The notes beneath the pieces are model-generated. The model was not told the DNA's origin and searched no databases. It was given only the letters and a program-made list of their open reading frames with translations. 64,000 nt of DNA from Polytrichum commune (taxonomy: Eukaryota > Streptophyta > Polytrichopsida > Polytrichales > Polytrichaceae): the NCBI GenBank assembly GCA_950295325.1, contig OX485808.1, forward strand, positions 28,974,527 through 29,038,526, given 5' to 3'. Numbering within the stretch: the stretch's first letter is position 1; each line of letters begins with the position of its first letter. The position numbers and the translations under genes are program-made. Below, one piece after another: positions 61,201 to 64,000 of this stretch.

Positions 61201-63962
61201 TGTGGGGAGAAGGCGTAGGTGATGGCATTCTGGGGGGTGGTGTACATAGAATTGGCAGTGCTGCTGGACAAAAACTGGATGCACTGTTGCCAAAAGCTTT
61301 GGATTCAGCAATGGTCCTTGATGTGCAGAATATTGCTTGTGGAGGAAGGCATGCAGCTTTGGTAACCAAACAGGGTGAAGTATTTTCTTGGGGGGAAGAG
61401 TCTGGTGGTCGCCTTGGTCATGGGGTTGATTGTGATGTCTCACAACCCCAACTTGTGGAAGCTTTGGCATCCGTTAACACTGAGTTTGTAGCATGTGGGG
61501 AGTATCACTCATGTGCTGTTACTCTCTCAGGTGACTTATACACTTGGGGTGATGGTACCCACAACTTTGGATTGCTAGGTCATGGTAATGATATTAGCCA
61601 TTGGATGCCCAAGCGGGTAAATGGGCCTCTGGAAGGAATTCGAGTATCTTCTATCGCCTGTGGTCCTTGGCATACAACTCTTGTCACCTCTGCAGGGCAG
61701 CTTTTCACTTTTGGCGATGGCACATTTGGGGTTCTTGGACATAACGATAAGAAAAGCTCTTCTTCTCCAAGAGAAGTGGAATCTTTAAAGGGTCTAAAGA
61801 CTGTGAAGGCAGCATGTGGTGTTTGGCATACTGCAGCTGTTGTTGAAGTGATGGTGGGTTATTCGAGTGCCAGTAGCTGCTCATCTGGTAAGCTTTTTAC
61901 ATGGGGGGATGGAGATCAGGGGAGGCTAGGCCATGGTGACAAAGAGCAGCGGTTAGTGCCAACCTGTGTAGCAGCACTTGTTGACCATAATTTCCGACAG
62001 GTAGCTTGTGGTAATAGCCTGACTGTAGCGCTCACAACATCTGGCCAGGTTTTTACAATGGGTAGTCGGAACTATGGTCAATTGGGGGATCCACAAGCTG
62101 ATGGGAAGCTGCCAGGTCTTGTTGAGGGGAGGTTATGGGAAGCTTATGTGGAAGACATTGCTTGTGGGGCACATCATGTTGCAGTTTTAACACATAAAAT
62201 GGAAGTCTACACTTGGGGTAAAGGAGCAAATGGCAGGCTTGGTCATGGGGATGAAGCTGACAGGAATACACCCAGTCTTGTGGAAGCCCTTAAGGATAAG
62301 CAAGTGAAGAGTATAGCATGTGGCTCTAGCTTTACTGCAGCTATTTGCTTACATAAATGGCTGTCAGGTGCCGATCAAATTATATGCTCTGGATGTAGGC
62401 AGCCTTTTGGATTCACTAGGAAGCGACATAACTGCTACAACTGCGGGCTTGTTTATTGTCATTCCTGCAGCTCTAGAAAAGCTCTCAAAGCATCACTGGC
62501 CCCTAACCCAGGGAAGCCTTATCGAGTATGTGATTCGTGCTTCAACAAATTGAAGAAGACTTTAGATGGTGGGGTTTCTTCAAGTGGAGCACTTTCCAAA
62601 AGAGGTGCTCCAAGTCGACGAGCAATTGATATGAAAGATGGTTCAAGCAAACTTGAGTTCAAAGTTCCCAGGCCACAACTTCCTGCTTCTAAACCTCCCT
62701 CTACATTTGAACCAGTGAAGCAGATGGATGGGAAGTCTGTGCAGAAGCGTAGCAAGAAACCAGAGGCCTCCAGTCGTGTTTCACCAGCTCCAAATGGATT
62801 TGCATCCTTGCCAACATGGGGTTCTGTGAATGTTCCTCCAGGCTTTTTAAAGCCCCCATTCCTATCTGCCTCTAAGGGTTCATTAGTGACCTCCAACTCT
62901 GTTTCTACACCCAAAGCTGTCTCAAGAGCAGTGTCCCCTTTGTCTAGGCGATCTAGTCCCCCTCGATCTACCACACCTACTCCGACTGTCACTGGCCTTG
63001 CAATACCTAAAAATGTGGTGGAGGATTTGAAGAAAACTAATGATGCAATGAGTGAGGAGAACTCAAAATTACGATCCCAGGTAGGTTACATTCTTCTGCT
63101 TTCTCCATAGGACAACTTAGTGCATCTGGAGGGCAAGGTTAATAACATAGTACTTTGATTGTCACCTTGAGTTTTGCACATGGACTTCATTCCATAGATG
63201 TTATACAGTTGTTTGAAATGCTTGGAAGTGATGGGTCCACAAGCTAACCAGGAGGTGTCCAGAAAACTTGTGCTATGGAGTGCAGTATGTGTCTTGTGAA
63301 CATGTAAGTTGCTGGTACTTGAGAGGATAAAAATTTAGAACAATATGATGTTCTTGCTGATTGGAAGATTTCCTTTTCTTTTATTTCAACCACTAGAACT
63401 GAGGAATTCCTGATAAGCATTTTGAAGACAGAAAAGTAGCGATAAAATCAGAATATTGGGACTTGTGTATTTTTATGGGTTTCAAAGTGCAATAACCTTA
63501 ATTCCTTAAATGAACCCAAAGTTGCGTCAGTATTGAGCATTGACTTTGCCTGTGTGAAGCCAATGAGCTACATTTTCGTTTTAGAATAACATTTCAAGTA
63601 GCCAGGGAAATGAGTAGTTGGCCATTTACCTTTCAAAAGTAGGTGGCCACTATCGAAAATTACACACCTTATCTCCATTTTCTCTGCTGTAAGTATATAG
63701 TAAAACATTTGTGTTAGCTTCAGGAATGTGTAGCTTGTTTTGATTTTGTGATTGACGTTAGTCAGCAAGCCTGCAATTGCAGTGATTGAAGTAGTGCATC
63801 ATGGTTGTTATGCAGGTTGAGAGTTTGTCTCGTCAACTTCAAAATCAAGAGAAGGACATGCAGCGGTCAGCCCAACAGCTACAGAATGCTATTGCTATGG
63901 CAACAGATGAAGCTGCAAAATCAAGAGCTGCGAAGGAAGTAATCAAGTCTTTAACTGCTCAA
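58201..63962 (+). CDS. PRAF: PH-RCC1-FYVE protein, PRAF type (3' end beyond window)
   Basis: Phosphoinositide-binding, RCC1-propeller protein of plant endomembranes or plasma membrane. Exons 58201-58251, 58943-59029, 59439-59528, 59810-59896, 60120-60305, 60903-63080, 63816-63962, all phase 0, give 942 residues before the edge. PH domain about 18-125 ([57 protein letters not shown]). RCC1 from about 264, with seven ACG-containing blades (IACGGRH through IACGSSF). FYVE 653-717 ([20 protein letters not shown], then CDSC). Ser/Pro-rich linker, then coiled coil ([20 protein letters not shown]). Relatives end in a BRX motif, which would lie beyond 64000. Start: ATG 58201 matches the family's MAD... 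start and has G at +4; an in-frame ATG at 58174 would add nine residues. The FYVE core reads RKRHNC rather than classical RRHHCR, as in PRAF relatives. Confidence 0.95.
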
Positions 63963-64000
63963 GTAAGTTAATAGCATTTACATATCTTGGTTTATGATCC

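Overview
The window is nuclear DNA of a land plant. Both well-preserved genes are plant-specific: an RLT/RINGLET-type homeobox-DDT gene and a PRAF-type PH-RCC1-FYVE gene. Both have many short GT-AG introns. The intergenic DNA is AT-rich and full of small inverted-repeat transposons, SINE-like retroposons, foldback elements, microsatellites and poly(G) tracts. A non-seed plant such as a bryophyte or fern is my guess, because Tc1/mariner and pogo-like remnants sit beside conserved single-copy-type genes. The sequence itself does not prove the lineage.

Layout. 1-20.8 kb: no intact gene, but a mosaic of mobile elements. It holds a family ending in GGGGGTGGACTCTT, an element of about 0.95 kb (2391-3348), a CCGGTT-rich repeat cluster (4.5-5.9 kb), a broken Tc1/mariner transposase (6.9-7.6 kb), a Stowaway-like MITE (8638-9048), CACTA-like MITEs, a 626-bp pogo-like element that keeps only parts of its transposase (10724-11349), an 870-bp foldback (14268-15138) and a nest of insertions (15192-16840). 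20.8-22.9 kb: exon-like pieces of a decayed or diverged minus-strand gene. 23.8-33.5 kb: the RLT-type gene on the minus strand, with 22 coding exons reconstructed in frame (1,859 codons), plus a likely GA-rich 5' leader exon near 34.8-35.05 kb. 34.8-37.5 kb: its low-complexity upstream region. 37.5-56.5 kb: no supported intact gene. This stretch holds microsatellites, a second SINE-like copy, three Harbinger/Tourist-like MITEs with visible 3-bp TWA duplications, foldbacks, another GGGGGTGGACTCTT element and an unrecognised decayed multi-exon gene (50.5-52.4 kb). 57-64 kb: the PRAF-type gene on the plus strand, running off the right edge before its C-terminal part.

The two conserved genes do not form a pathway. 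RLT proteins are nuclear partners of ISWI chromatin remodellers. PRAF proteins are membrane-associated, with a PH domain, a seven-bladed RCC1 propeller and a FYVE finger. The most unusual material is in the mobile fraction: the HTH-only pogo derivative, the SINE-like elements with target duplications and a (TTC)n tail, and the two unrecognised decayed genes.
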